From positions 1,057,501 to 1,121,500 of the forward strand of contig NZ_CP146287.1 of the NCBI RefSeq assembly GCF_037041345.1: 64,000 nt of DNA, written 5' to 3'. The translations under genes and the position numbers were made by a program. This DNA comes from Abiotrophia defectiva ATCC 49176. GTDB lineage: Bacteria > Bacillota > Bacilli > Lactobacillales > Aerococcaceae. This document shows, piece after piece, positions 23,755-33,094 of the stretch. A model generated the notes under the pieces. That model made no database searches. It saw only the letters and a program-made list of their open reading frames with translations, and was not told the DNA's origin. The first letter of the stretch is position 1. Every line of letters begins with the position of its first letter.

Positions 23755-24979
23755 GATAGCCACCCTCTTCTACTCCCGGGAGGATAGCAAAGAGGCCACT
23801 CCCTACATGGGTAATGTATTCATTTAATTTGTCTTTGGTCCCTAGATTCTTCTGGACCTTAATGAATTGCTGGGGATCCTTTTGGAAGGAAATAAAGAGC
23901 AAACCCGCATCAAATTGCCCCGTACGCGGATCAATACCGTTGGCATAGGAAAAGGCTCTACGGTATATCTCCTCGCCTACTTCTTTGGCCAGACGGACAT
24001 GACAATCTTCTGGAATGACGAGGTTGCCCTTGTCGTCTTTGAGTTCCAAATCTACCGGATCAAATTCATCAACTGCCCCAAGAGGCGCCCCACTGTCGCG
24101 ATGACGTCCAAAGGTATTCTCTTGTTCCTTAAGGCTAGTCCGATCCCAAGTTTCAAGATGCATTTGCACACGCCGCACAATCAGATAGGTCCCATTTTTC
24201 ATCCAATTGTCTTGGTCACACCAAATCACACGGTCAAAATCATCTTGACTGGTTACATTAGCGGTTCCGTCCTTAAAGCCAAAGAGATTACGAGGGGTAG
24301 AACCCTGGCTGGTAATCGCGGCGTAGCCTGTCTGGCTCCATTTAAGGGTCAGGTGTTCTCGTCCCTTGCGTAGCAAATTACGAACCGCATGAAAGGCCAC
24401 CTGGGCATCTTCAGCACAAGCCTGGATACAAATATCTCCGCCTGTAAAAGCTTCTTGCAATTGGTCCCGGGCAAACTTAGGTAGATCCTCAAGCTCAGGC
24501 AATTTTTTGCCAGTTAAATTTAGTTTTTCTAAGAAACTAGGGCTGACCCCTACTGTAATGGTAAGGCGCTCAGTCCCCATACCAACAGCCTCACCAGTAT
24601 CGGTGGGAGGTAGCATGGTATTAGATTTATAAGCCTCGACCAGCTCACCCTGCATCATGCGAGCAATATAGGCTGTCCAAGACTTGAAAATACCACGAAT
24701 CGTCTCCAAATCTTCCGTCGCCAAATCCAAGACAGCAAAATAGACCTGACGCTGAATGGGTGTGGTGATACCTGACTGACGCTTACCATAAAATGGAATT
24801 GCTTGGTTTGCCTCTTCCAGGGCTAGAGCATCCTTGGGTGAAGTCCCACCAAAAAGTAATTTCATGATGCTCGGAGTCATCATGGCTCCTGCTCCCATCA
24901 TGCCCGCCTTTTTGATAAAATCACGGCGAGAAATGGGTTTATCATACCATTTTTCGTCTGCTTTAGCGACCACTTTCAT
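23732..24979 (-). CDS. efeB: Tat-exported DyP-type heme peroxidase (EfeB/FepB-like)
   Basis: Dye-decolorising peroxidase, 415 aa. The twin-arginine signal SRRDFIKKAG (17-26) is followed by a Gly/Met-rich hydrophobic stretch. The GxxDG motif GFKDG (234-238, catalytic D237), likely proximal His H327 (CHVRLAK) and distal Arg in RRAFSY (340-345) are present. In the EfeUOB/FepABC system it is thought to oxidise ferrous iron or act on heme. GGAGG lies only three bases before this ATG, so the GTG two codons later is an alternative start. It overlaps efeO by 17 bp. Confidence 0.94.
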   Translation of the reverse strand: MKVVAKADEKWYDKPISRRDFIKKAGMMGAGAMMTPSIMKLLFGGTSPKDALALEEANQAIPFYGKRQSGITTPIQRQVYFAVLDLATEDLETIRGIFKSWTAYIARMMQGELVEAYKSNTMLPPTDTGEAVGMGTERLTITVGVSPSFLEKLNLTGKKLPELEDLPKFARDQLQEAFTGGDICIQACAEDAQVAFHAVRNLLRKGREHLTLKWSQTGYAAITSQGSTPRNLFGFKDGTANVTSQDDFDRVIWCDQDNWMKNGTYLIVRRVQMHLETWDRTSLKEQENTFGRHRDSGAPLGAVDEFDPVDLELKDDKGNLVIPEDCHVRLAKEVGEEIYRRAFSYANGIDPRTGQFDAGLLFISFQKDPQQFIKVQKNLGTKDKLNEYITHVGSGLFAILPGVEEGGYLGQSLFE

Positions 24980-25835
24980 CAGCCTCCAAGATAACGGCCA
25001 TTTGCGATAGGGGTTCTCCTAACTTAGTGACTGCCTCAGCTAGGGCTTTGGTTTCTTTCTCGTTTAATTCTGTATAGAGTTTGTAGTGGTCAGCATCCAC
25101 TTTGTGGCTAGCCAAGAGATCATTGACTGCCTTGAATTTTTCAGTTAGGTTCTTGGCCAATTCAGGATCCTTAGCAGAAATTTTGTCCTTAAAGATGCTA
25201 AAAATCTTTTCTGCTCCCGCAATATTAGCTTCAAAATCATAGAGGTCTGTATGAGAATAGATTTCTTCTTCGCCGGTGATCTTGCTAGTAGCCACTTCAT
25301 TCAGTAAGTCCACGGCGCCTGTCAGCATGTTTTCAGGTGTTACCTCCACTGTCGCGACTTTGGCCTTAAGCTCCTTAATATCATCTACTAGCTGTTTTGC
25401 ATAGGACACTGCAGGCTCGGTCTTGCCCTCTTCCCACAGGATTTGTTCAATTTTGTGGAATCCAGACCAACCTTCTTCGGTTTGATTATCCTCTACATAG
25501 TCTGCTAGACGGTAGTCAATTTTAACATCAGATTCTGCAAAAAGCTCAGCAATAGGTTCTGACCGCTCATAGGCCTTACGAATCAATGGGTAAACTTTCT
25601 TAGCTTCATCCAACTTGCCCTCTTGAATTAGCTTAGCAAAGTTTTCAGTATCTTTTAGCAGCTGGTCAATCTCTGCACTAACAAACTTCTTGTAAGCCTC
25701 AGTTTCAGCACTTAAATCTACTGATTGAGCAGAGATTGACTCCTCAGCTAATACAGAATAGCTAGTTAATGAAACAGTGGCCACTTGAGCTCCTAAGAGA
25801 GTGAGGACTGCTAACTTCTTCCAATTCTTCTTCAT
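24963..25835 (-). CDS. efeO: EfeO/EfeM-like imelysin-domain iron-binding lipid-free protein
   Basis: Extracytoplasmic iron-binding component, 290 aa. Signal peptide about 1-30 (SVLA-EES, signal peptidase I type, no lipobox). The body is the helical imelysin/peptidase M75 domain with the metal motif H-x-x-E in GFHKIEQ and the second conserved block EIYSHTDLYDFEANIAGA. There is no cupredoxin domain, so it is the shorter EfeM-type. First gene of the efeO-efeB-efeU-tatC-tatA operon; expected to hand iron to EfeU. Confidence 0.92.
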   Translation of the reverse strand: MKKNWKKLAVLTLLGAQVATVSLTSYSVLAEESISAQSVDLSAETEAYKKFVSAEIDQLLKDTENFAKLIQEGKLDEAKKVYPLIRKAYERSEPIAELFAESDVKIDYRLADYVEDNQTEEGWSGFHKIEQILWEEGKTEPAVSYAKQLVDDIKELKAKVATVEVTPENMLTGAVDLLNEVATSKITGEEEIYSHTDLYDFEANIAGAEKIFSIFKDKISAKDPELAKNLTEKFKAVNDLLASHKVDADHYKLYTELNEKETKALAEAVTKLGEPLSQMAVILEADESGR

Positions 25836-25865
25836 TTACTTTCCCGCCTTTGTCGATAGATTTCT

Positions 25866-25915
25866 TGATAAGACTATCATACCCTATTGTAGTAAGAAAG
25901 AATACCCTTTCTAAA
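25866..25915 (-). promoter_or_regulatory. Probable efe-tat promoter with adjacent dyad
   Basis: Minus-strand -35 TTTAGA (25910-25915), 18-bp spacer, -10 TACAAT (25886-25891). Just downstream is the dyad TGATA-N4-TATCA (25866-25879), in a repressor position and with Fur-like half-sites, though shorter than the classical 19-bp Fur box. Confidence 0.45.
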
Positions 25916-25980
25916 TAAAAGAGAATTAGTTCTACTAAGGAATTACTTATTATAATGCCGAACGAACGATCTACTAATAC

Positions 25981-26008
25981 AAAAAAACGACCTGTTATAA
26001 GGTCGTTT
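25981..26008 (-). terminator. Terminator of the ABC-F-thyA-folA-pip operon
   Basis: AAACGACCT (25985-25993) pairs with AGGTCGTTT (26000-26008), followed on the minus strand by TTTTTTT. Confidence 0.92.
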
Positions 26009-26014
26009 AGCTCT

Positions 26015-26965
26015 CTATGACATTTGGACTTGTTTAATAGCTTCCATTGCCCCTAGTAAGGCCTCAAAGAGTGGCGCATCCTGAGGCGAATGGCCTGCTT
26101 CTTCGACAATTTGGAACTTAGCATGAGGACAAGCCTGTGCTAAGGCATAGGCCCCACTCGGACGGCAATCGACATCATAACGGCCATGGAAAATTGACAT
26201 AGGAATCTCCTTGAGTAGATGAGCACGATTAAGGATGTAGTTATCTTCACCCCAGAACATTTTGTTAGCAAAATAATGGGCTTCTAGCAGGCCGAGAGAG
26301 CGGTCAACTGGCGCTAGCTCTGCATCTGGAGCAGGGAAATTTGGTCGGAGTGTAATAACGGAACCTTCCCAGGCACTCCAACGTTTCATGGCTTCTTCTG
26401 CTAGGTCCTGATCACCCCCAATCATCCGGCGATAGTAGGCTGCTACTAAATCACCTTGTTCCTCTTGGGGGATAAAATCTCTAAACAAGGCAAAGGCTTC
26501 AGGGTAGAACTCGCTAGCGCCAAACTGGAAGAGCCAATCAGAATCTTCTTGGCGCCCCAAGAAAATTCCGCGCAGTATCAAGCTCTTAACCCGCTCTGCA
26601 TGATGAATGGCATAGGTCAAAGCCAAGGTCGAGCCATAGCTACCTCCAAATACATGCCAGTCCTCAATGTCGAGTGTCTGTCGAATAATCTCCAAGTCAG
26701 CCACACTATCCAAGACTGTATTCGCCTCAAGGGATAGGAAGGGCTGACTTTTGCCACAACCACGTTGATCAACTAGCACAATCCGGTAAAATTCAGGATT
26801 GAAGAAACGCCGGGACGACTCCCCAACCTGCCCACCAGGACCACCGTGCAAGAAGACTACTGGACAACCTTGAGGGTTGCCTGCTTCTTCCACATATAAG
26901 GTATGTCCACAACCAACCGGAATATGATGGCTGGCAAAAACTGGTGTATTAAGATAACCTAGCAT
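26015..26965 (-). CDS. pip: Proline iminopeptidase
   Basis: Alpha/beta-hydrolase that releases N-terminal proline from peptides, 316 aa. The oxyanion loop HGGPGG, the DQRGCGKS segment, the nucleophile elbow GGSYGS, and near the C-terminus the acid (GRYDVDCRP) and His (EEAGHSP) are all present. The ATG at 26965 has AAGGAGGG upstream and overlaps the folA stop by 7 bp; the longer frame to 26998 lies wholly within folA. Confidence 0.93.
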   Translation of the reverse strand: MLGYLNTPVFASHHIPVGCGHTLYVEEAGNPQGCPVVFLHGGPGGQVGESSRRFFNPEFYRIVLVDQRGCGKSQPFLSLEANTVLDSVADLEIIRQTLDIEDWHVFGGSYGSTLALTYAIHHAERVKSLILRGIFLGRQEDSDWLFQFGASEFYPEAFALFRDFIPQEEQGDLVAAYYRRMIGGDQDLAEEAMKRWSAWEGSVITLRPNFPAPDAELAPVDRSLGLLEAHYFANKMFWGEDNYILNRAHLLKEIPMSIFHGRYDVDCRPSGAYALAQACPHAKFQIVEEAGHSPQDAPLFEALLGAMEAIKQVQMS

Positions 26966-27468
26966 GATTTTCCCTCCTTGGAGCGACGGACCCACCATTC
27001 AAATTGGTGAGCATATTGATTTTTATCATCAACGAGTCCTTCTTGAATTTCTACACATTGCCACTGGTCTTGATCTAGGTCAGCGACGAAGGTATCTGCC
27101 GGAAAAGTTGCCTTAATCTGTGTTCGAATCACTCGGTCTGCTAAAGGCAATAAGGCAGCAAAAATTTCTGCGCCCCCGATGACCATGACTTCTTGATCTT
27201 GCGCCAAGCTTTTGATTTCTTCTAAGTCATGAACACGGTGTAGGCCTTCAATTTCGGACTTATAGTCTTCTTGGCGAGTCAAGACATAACTAGTTCGCCC
27301 TGGTAAGAGACGGCAGCCCATGGATTCAAAGGTCCTGCGCCCCATCAAAATAGCATGACCGAGTGTCACTTGCTTAAAAAACTTGAGGTCATTGGGCAAG
27401 TGCCAAGGCAGTTGATTTTGATAACCAATCCCGCCCGCTTGGTCTTGGGCATATACAAGAGTCAGCAT
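26959..27468 (-). CDS. folA: Dihydrofolate reductase
   Basis: Reduces dihydrofolate to tetrahydrofolate with NADPH, regenerating the cofactor oxidised by ThyA. MLTLVYAQDQAGGIGYQNQLPW is represented by the GIG-x4-LPWHLPNDL signature, followed by ILMGRRTFES and VIGGAEIF. Length 169 aa is typical. It lies 32 bp after thyA, with AAGGAAG upstream. Confidence 0.95.
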   Translation of the reverse strand: MLTLVYAQDQAGGIGYQNQLPWHLPNDLKFFKQVTLGHAILMGRRTFESMGCRLLPGRTSYVLTRQEDYKSEIEGLHRVHDLEEIKSLAQDQEVMVIGGAEIFAALLPLADRVIRTQIKATFPADTFVADLDQDQWQCVEIQEGLVDDKNQYAHQFEWWVRRSKEGKSC

Positions 27469-27500
27469 GGTGTTTTTCTTCCTTTCTATGTAAGGATGTT

Positions 27501-28442
27501 TTAGACGGCAATCGGCGCCTTAATGGTTGGCCAAGGCTCATAGCCTTGTAGTCGAATTTGGTCAGTAGAGACTTGATCAAATTGCTCGAAATCGTCAATT
27601 TCCAATTGTGGCAGTAGTTTAGGCTCTCGGCTCAAGAGGGTCTCCGCCGCCTCCAAATGATTGAGATAGAGATGAGCATCCCCCAAGGTATGCACAAAGT
27701 CCCCCACCTCTAGACCACATTCTTTGGCAATCAAATGGGTTAAGAGCGCATAGGAAGCAATGTTAAAAGGCACACCTAAGAAAACATCAGCACTACGTTG
27801 GTAGAGCTGGCAGGATAACTTGCCATCATGCACATAAAACTGGAAGAGTGTGTGACAAGGTGGCAAAGCCATACTAGGCACATCCTCAGGGTTCCAGGCT
27901 GACACAATTAGGCGTCTAGAATCAGGAGAATGCTTAATCATGTCAATGAGCTGGCTAATTTGGTCCAAAGTCTCACCATTTCGGAGAGGCCAAGAGCGCC
28001 ATTGAGCACCGTAGACATTGCCTAAATTGCCGTAGCGTTCAGCAAAGTCATCATCAGTCAAAACTCGCTCATTAAAGGCTGCTAATTCCTGCTGGTAGAT
28101 TTCATTAAAGTCTGGATCAGCGACTGCACGCAAACCAAAATCAGTCATATCAGGGCCATGATAGTCAGGAGACTCCACATAGCGTTTGAAGGCCCACTCG
28201 TCCCAAATGTGATTATTGTGTTCTAGTAAGTAGCGGACATTGGTATCACCACGTAAAAACCAGAGTAATTCGCTCTTAATCAAGCCAAAGGGTACACGTT
28301 TAGTCGTCACCATGGGAAAGCCTTGGCTCAAATCAAAACGCATCTGATAACCAAAAATACTTTTGGTCCCAACCCCAGTACGGTCAGTTTTAACATGACC
28401 CTCTGCTAGGATTTTTTTGACTAATTCTTGATATTGTTGCAT
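27501..28442 (-). CDS. thyA: Thymidylate synthase
   Basis: Makes dTMP from dUMP using methylene-tetrahydrofolate. The active Cys lies in [13 protein letters not shown]; the dUMP and folate motifs [31 protein letters not shown] and LGDAHLY are all in place. The 313 aa include the about 50-residue insertion typical of Lactobacillales and Staphylococcus ThyA. It lies 37 bp after the ABC-F gene and just before folA. Confidence 0.96.
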   Translation of the reverse strand: MQQYQELVKKILAEGHVKTDRTGVGTKSIFGYQMRFDLSQGFPMVTTKRVPFGLIKSELLWFLRGDTNVRYLLEHNNHIWDEWAFKRYVESPDYHGPDMTDFGLRAVADPDFNEIYQQELAAFNERVLTDDDFAERYGNLGNVYGAQWRSWPLRNGETLDQISQLIDMIKHSPDSRRLIVSAWNPEDVPSMALPPCHTLFQFYVHDGKLSCQLYQRSADVFLGVPFNIASYALLTHLIAKECGLEVGDFVHTLGDAHLYLNHLEAAETLLSREPKLLPQLEIDDFEQFDQVSTDQIRLQGYEPWPTIKAPIAV

Positions 28443-28479
28443 ATGCTTCTCCTTTGCTTGCCTTTTCTCTTATGGCGTC

Positions 28480-30354
28480 TTATGGCGCCAATTCACTTAA
28501 ATAGTCATACCGCTCATAAAGATGATAGAGATGGGCTTCGGTCGCTTCCAATTCTTCTTGAAGACTCATTAATCGGCCAGCATCTTGACTATTGGCCTCC
28601 ATGTCTTCCTGAATCTGATTGAGGCGGTTTTCAGCGGCTTCAATCGCAGCCTCAATATCTGCCCACTCCTTCTTCTCTTCATAGCTTAACTTTTTCTGTT
28701 CACGTTTTGGTTTATTGCTTGGAGCAGGCGCTAACTTTTCCTTTTCAGGGGCTGTCTGCTCCTTGGCAAGGTAGTCAGAATAACTGCCCCAATAGGTGGT
28801 ATATGCCCCTTGCCCCTCTAAAATCAGGTACTGGTCTACTGTCTTATCTAAGAAATAACGGTCGTGAGACACCACGACGACAAGCCCTTCAAATTGAGCT
28901 AAGTAATCCTCTAGGACAGTTAGGGTATCAATATCTAGGTCGTTAGTCGGCTCGTCTAAGAAGAGGACGTTGGGTTCCTGAATCAAGAGCGATAGTAAAT
29001 ATAACCGACGTTTTTCTCCCCCTGACAGGCTGGAAATGCTAGAGCCATGACTAACCCGAGGGAAATTGAATTGCTCTAACATCTGAGCTGCACTTTTAGT
29101 GCGTCCATCATGACTGACAAAGTTATCGGCTATTTGTGTCAGATAGGCTAAAATCCGCATATCTCCCGGCAAATCTTGATCTAATTGGCGATAGTAGGCT
29201 AGCCGGACCGTCTGGCCTAGCTTCAAAGTCCCGGCCGCTAAGTTATGATAGCCTGCCAAAGTATTAAGGAAAGTGGTCTTGCCGACCCCATTAGCACCAA
29301 TCAGCCCAATACGTTCGCCTTTGGTGAAGTGCTTAGTATAGTCTTGAACGACAACTTGCTGCCCCACTTCAATACGCGCCTGTTCCAACTCTATAACCTG
29401 ATTGCCAATTCGTTGTTGATCAAATTCAAAGCCAGAGGTCTCTTGGCTATCTTGGCGAGAAGCAATTTCTTCCTTTAATTGGTCGAATCGCTCGATTCGG
29501 GCTTGCTGTTTAGTCGTTCTAGCCTTGGCGCCCTTTCGCATCCAAGCCAATTCGGCTTGATAGAGCTTGTCTTGCTTGTCTTGCATTCTTTCTTCAAGCG
29601 CGAGTTCAGTCGCCTTCTTCTCTAAATAAGCTTGGTAGTTGCCACTATATTCGCGGAAACGACCGTGTCTTAACTCAACAATCTTATTAACGGTTCGTTC
29701 CAAGAAATAACGATCATGGGTGACTAAGAGTAGTGCGCCTTTGTAGGAAGCAAGGTACTTTTCTAACCACTGCACAGAATTGATATCCAAATGGTTAGTC
29801 GGCTCATCTAAGATAAGTAGATCAGGTTCAGCAATAAGGACCTGGGCAATCCCAATTCTTTTCTGTTCCCCGCCTGAACAATCTCCCACTCGTTGATTGA
29901 GATTGACAAGGCCTAATTGGCTTAGGACTGTCTTAGCTTTGACTTCAATCTGCCAAGCATCTGCCTGGTTCATGGCTTCTGTAATGGTTTGAAAGGCTTC
30001 CTGTAGCTGGCTGTTATCAGGATCTGACAACAAGGCTAGATTGGCCACCTCATAATCATGCAAGAGCTTCACTTCTGGCGTATCTCCCGCAAAGACCGTA
30101 TCTAAAATAGTCTGGTTAGGATCTAAATCAGGATTCTGCGCCAGGTAGGCAATGCGATAATCCTTTGGCTTGTCAATCGTCCCTTGGTCATAGTCGGTTT
30201 GGTCAGCTAGCACCTTCAAGAAGGAACTTTTACCGGTCCCGTTAGGTCCAATCAAGCCAATTCTATCCCCTGTCCGAATGGCAAAGTCGATGCCTGCCAG
30301 CAAGGTTTTGGTTCCATAGGTTTTCTCTAATCCTGTGACTGCTAAGGTCTTCAT
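28480..30354 (-). CDS. ABC-F family ATPase (Uup-like)
   Basis: Cytosolic protein with two ABC domains and no membrane part, 624 aa. First Walker A GPNGTGKSS (about 37-45) with signature CSGGEQKR; an interdomain linker (about 235-310); second Walker A GANGVGKTT with signature LSGGEKRR; and a C-terminal coiled coil (about 560-615) as in Uup-type proteins that act on DNA or ribosomes. It is not obviously an antibiotic-resistance ABC-F. It has a good promoter just after the upstream exporter gene and heads the thyA-folA-pip operon. Confidence 0.92.
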   Translation of the reverse strand: MKTLAVTGLEKTYGTKTLLAGIDFAIRTGDRIGLIGPNGTGKSSFLKVLADQTDYDQGTIDKPKDYRIAYLAQNPDLDPNQTILDTVFAGDTPEVKLLHDYEVANLALLSDPDNSQLQEAFQTITEAMNQADAWQIEVKAKTVLSQLGLVNLNQRVGDCSGGEQKRIGIAQVLIAEPDLLILDEPTNHLDINSVQWLEKYLASYKGALLLVTHDRYFLERTVNKIVELRHGRFREYSGNYQAYLEKKATELALEERMQDKQDKLYQAELAWMRKGAKARTTKQQARIERFDQLKEEIASRQDSQETSGFEFDQQRIGNQVIELEQARIEVGQQVVVQDYTKHFTKGERIGLIGANGVGKTTFLNTLAGYHNLAAGTLKLGQTVRLAYYRQLDQDLPGDMRILAYLTQIADNFVSHDGRTKSAAQMLEQFNFPRVSHGSSISSLSGGEKRRLYLLSLLIQEPNVLFLDEPTNDLDIDTLTVLEDYLAQFEGLVVVVSHDRYFLDKTVDQYLILEGQGAYTTYWGSYSDYLAKEQTAPEKEKLAPAPSNKPKREQKKLSYEEKKEWADIEAAIEAAENRLNQIQEDMEANSQDAGRLMSLQEELEATEAHLYHLYERYDYLSELAP

Positions 30355-30383
30355 GTCATCATTCCCTCATTGTAACTCTGTTT

Positions 30384-30412
30384 ATTATAGCAAATTTGAA
30401 TGGTTTAGTCTA
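30384..30412 (-). promoter_or_regulatory. ABC-F operon promoter, TAGACT-17-TATAAT
   Basis: Minus-strand -35 TAGACT (30407-30412), 17-bp spacer, consensus -10 TATAAT (30384-30389). Confidence 0.75.
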
Positions 30413-30423
30413 AGCCCTACTGG

Positions 30424-32136
30424 CTAGGCGAACTGGGCCCGGTATAAGGCCGCATAATGACCATCTAAAGCCAATAGTTCTTGGTGGCTACCGGATTCTA
30501 CCACGCCCTCCTCAGTTACTACCACGATGCGATCTACATGCTGAATGGTGGCTAAGCGATGGGCAATCACGAGACTGGTCCGACCTTTGGCTAATTGATC
30601 AAAGGACTGTTGGATATACTGCTCGGTTTTCGTATCTAAGGCGCTAGTTGCCTCATCTAAGATTAGTATGGAAGGATTCTTGAGGAAGATTCTCGCAATC
30701 GATAGGCGTTGTTTCTGTCCACCAGATAAGCGTACACCACGTTCCCCAATGGCAGTATCCAAGCCATCAGGTAATTGCTCGATGACTTGATCTAGTTTAG
30801 CCGCACGAATAGCTGCTTCCACTTCAGCCTCACTTGCATCTAATCGACCATAGAGGACATTCTCCCGGATGGTCCCGTCGAACAAGAAAACATCCTGCTG
30901 AACAATCCCAATCTGTTGTCTGAGTGAAGCCAAGGTGTATTCCCGTATGTCCTTGCCATCAATCAAGACTTGACCCGACGTGACATCATAAAAACGCGGC
31001 AGGAGATTGACCATACTGGACTTACCTGCTCCACTTGGACCGACTAAAGCCACGCTCTCCCCGGGAGCAATGGACAGGTTCAATTGAGAAATAACGGGAC
31101 GCCCCTCTTCATAGGCCAGTTCCACATTACGATAATCTATTTGACCTTGGAAGTGTGGCGCTAGCTGGGCATCAGGCAGGTCCTGAACCGCCACCGGTTT
31201 AGCTAGCTCTTGTCTGAAACGTTTGAAGCCGGCAAAACCCTTGGGATAGGTTTCAATCATGATATTAATACTTTCAATCGGCTTAACAAAGGTATTAGCT
31301 AAAAGAACAAAACCTACCAATTGGCCTGTCGTTAGCTCTCCTTTGAGGGTGAAATAAGCCCCGGACACTAAGGCAATTAAGGTAATAATGCGCATCAAGA
31401 CATAGTTAAAGGCGCTAGAAGCGGCCATGGTTTGGTAGAACTTAAGTTTATTTTCGCGATAGTCTTGAATTAGACCTTCAAAACGCGCTTCTTCATGGGC
31501 TTCATTAGCGAACGCCTTGACTACTCGGATGCCACTGAGGCTGTTGGATAAGCCGGCATTAAATTCTCCCAATTGGCGATAGACTTGGCTATTAATACGT
31601 CCCATCTTCTTATTGAAGATAGCCAGCGCAACTCCCAAGATTGGCACCAGAATCACTGTCCCAATGGCTAATTGCACATGGACCTGCAGCATGAGGCAAA
31701 AAGCCCCCACCAAACTCATCAAGGTAATGAATAAGTCTTCAGGCCCATGATGGGCTAACTCCCCGATTTCGAACAAGTCACTGGTTAGCCGCGACATGAG
31801 CTCCCCTGTCTGCTTATTATCGAAATACTCAAAAGACTGACTTTGGAAATATTGGAAGAGCTGACGTCGCATATCGGTCTCAATGGTAATGCCCAACTTA
31901 TGGCCTAGGTAGACTACAATGTACTTCATCACCATGTTGAAGAGATAGAAGGCAAGTAACAAGAGACAGACCCAAATAACCGTCTGGTAATGACCTGTCG
32001 GCAAGATGGTATCTATGACCCGATTGACAACAAATGGAAAAATCAACTCTAACATCGCTGAGATTACTGCGCAGCCAAAGTCAATCACGAAGAGCTTCTT
32101 ATAAGGCTTATAATAGGCAAAAAAATCGCGTAACAC
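30424..32136 (-). CDS. ABC exporter half-transporter (TMD-NBD)
   Basis: Type IV ABC exporter, 570 aa: six-helix membrane domain (about 1-310) fused to a nucleotide-binding domain with Walker A GPSGAGKSS, Q-loop QQDVFLF, signature LSGGQKQR and Walker B ILILDEATSAL. It resembles homodimeric multidrug or lipid exporters of the MsbA/BmrA kind; substrate unknown. The start is GTG at 32136, with AAAGGA eight bases upstream. The gene stands alone between the lic terminator and the ABC-F promoter. Confidence 0.9.
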   Translation of the reverse strand: MLRDFFAYYKPYKKLFVIDFGCAVISAMLELIFPFVVNRVIDTILPTGHYQTVIWVCLLLLAFYLFNMVMKYIVVYLGHKLGITIETDMRRQLFQYFQSQSFEYFDNKQTGELMSRLTSDLFEIGELAHHGPEDLFITLMSLVGAFCLMLQVHVQLAIGTVILVPILGVALAIFNKKMGRINSQVYRQLGEFNAGLSNSLSGIRVVKAFANEAHEEARFEGLIQDYRENKLKFYQTMAASSAFNYVLMRIITLIALVSGAYFTLKGELTTGQLVGFVLLANTFVKPIESINIMIETYPKGFAGFKRFRQELAKPVAVQDLPDAQLAPHFQGQIDYRNVELAYEEGRPVISQLNLSIAPGESVALVGPSGAGKSSMVNLLPRFYDVTSGQVLIDGKDIREYTLASLRQQIGIVQQDVFLFDGTIRENVLYGRLDASEAEVEAAIRAAKLDQVIEQLPDGLDTAIGERGVRLSGGQKQRLSIARIFLKNPSILILDEATSALDTKTEQYIQQSFDQLAKGRTSLVIAHRLATIQHVDRIVVVTEEGVVESGSHQELLALDGHYAALYRAQFA

Positions 32137-32155
32137 TCACATTATCCTTTCTCAT

Positions 32156-32187
32156 AAAAAGGCTGACCCTCTGGCCAGCCTTTTTTT
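32156..32187 (-). terminator. Terminator of tarI-tarJ-licD
   Basis: GGCTG (32161-32165) pairs with CAGCC (32176-32180), extended by A/T pairs on both sides (A-run 32156-32160, T-run 32181-32187), so it can act in both directions. It lies 44 bp past the licD stop. Confidence 0.75.
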
Positions 32188-32230
32188 GGCTAAAATTTGC
32201 TTGGTCCATAGCCTAGCAAGCTATCGTCTC

Positions 32231-33067
32231 CTACTTCAGCTGACCTGTCTTGAGGTCATAATCCGTATAAGGACGCTCCAAATCCAGCAATAAAGCATCG
32301 TGATGTGGCTTTTGATTCTGGCTAGGCGGTGGCGTCATATAGTCACCAAATGCCTCACTCAAATAGGCATCATAACCCGCTGGAATGGGCATTTCCGTTC
32401 CTTCAAAAGGCTTGAAGACAGCCTGATCAAAGGCCTCGATTGGATAGAGTTTGCTCATATAGTAAGGACCGGAACACAACTCAATACGGTAAGCCGCCTC
32501 TTGGCGAGTGGTCTTAGTCATCTTTTTATGAGCCAGTGACCAGATCTTATAACGGAGTTTAGAACTTGGGACTAGGCCCAGCAACACTCGACTGCCCCAG
32601 GCCAAAAGACCCCCATGCTTTTCAGGCACGGTTTGAGCGCAGAAGAGCGAATAGATTAATGCCCAGACCTTCTGGGTCTTACGTTTCCAGGCTGAGGCCG
32701 GCGCATAGTCCAAAGGCAGTACATCTAAGGCCAGGCCATGTGGCAAGTCTAAGTCAGCTTGATAAGGCTTGAGGCAAGTTGTCTGGCGGTCACGAATCGT
32801 GATGAAGAGGTTACGGTCGACATAGCCCTCATGAGACCGCGACAGAAAATAACGCGAATCTGCCTCTTTGGGCCAGAGTTCCGCCAAACGTTCATAATCT
32901 TCCCTTGGCATAAAAAAGTCTAAATCATCGTCCCAGGGAATAAAGCCTTGATGACGTAAAGCCCCAATCGCGCCACCACCACATAAGTAGCATAAGAGAT
33001 TATGCTTCTGGCAGAAGGCAACAAAGTATTGGGCCATTTCTAGGCTTTTGGCTTGAATGGGTTCCAT
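32231..33067 (-). CDS. licD: LicD-family phosphocholine transferase
   Basis: Transfers phosphocholine from CDP-choline to teichoic acid or another surface glycan. The LicD nucleotidyltransferase-fold signature is clear: CGGGAIGALRHQGFIPWDDDLDF (key D46-D48 and D50), written here in two parts as GGGAIGALRHQGF and IPWDDDLDF. Length 278 aa, close to pneumococcal LicD proteins. It is the third gene after tarI and tarJ, 27 bp from tarJ, with GAAGGAGGGG before the ATG. Confidence 0.92.
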   Translation of the reverse strand: MEPIQAKSLEMAQYFVAFCQKHNLLCYLCGGGAIGALRHQGFIPWDDDLDFFMPREDYERLAELWPKEADSRYFLSRSHEGYVDRNLFITIRDRQTTCLKPYQADLDLPHGLALDVLPLDYAPASAWKRKTQKVWALIYSLFCAQTVPEKHGGLLAWGSRVLLGLVPSSKLRYKIWSLAHKKMTKTTRQEAAYRIELCSGPYYMSKLYPIEAFDQAVFKPFEGTEMPIPAGYDAYLSEAFGDYMTPPPSQNQKPHHDALLLDLERPYTDYDLKTGQLK

Positions 33068-33094
33068 CTAACCCCTCCTTCTTTTAATTAATCA

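Noticed and set aside
23867-24373. 168-codon plus-strand frame opposite efeB
   Set aside because: Antisense to a complete, motif-bearing DyP peroxidase; no recognisable protein.
28443-28479. TTATGGCG direct repeat before thyA
   Set aside because: Two short copies near the ABC-F stop; no structure or known function supports a feature.
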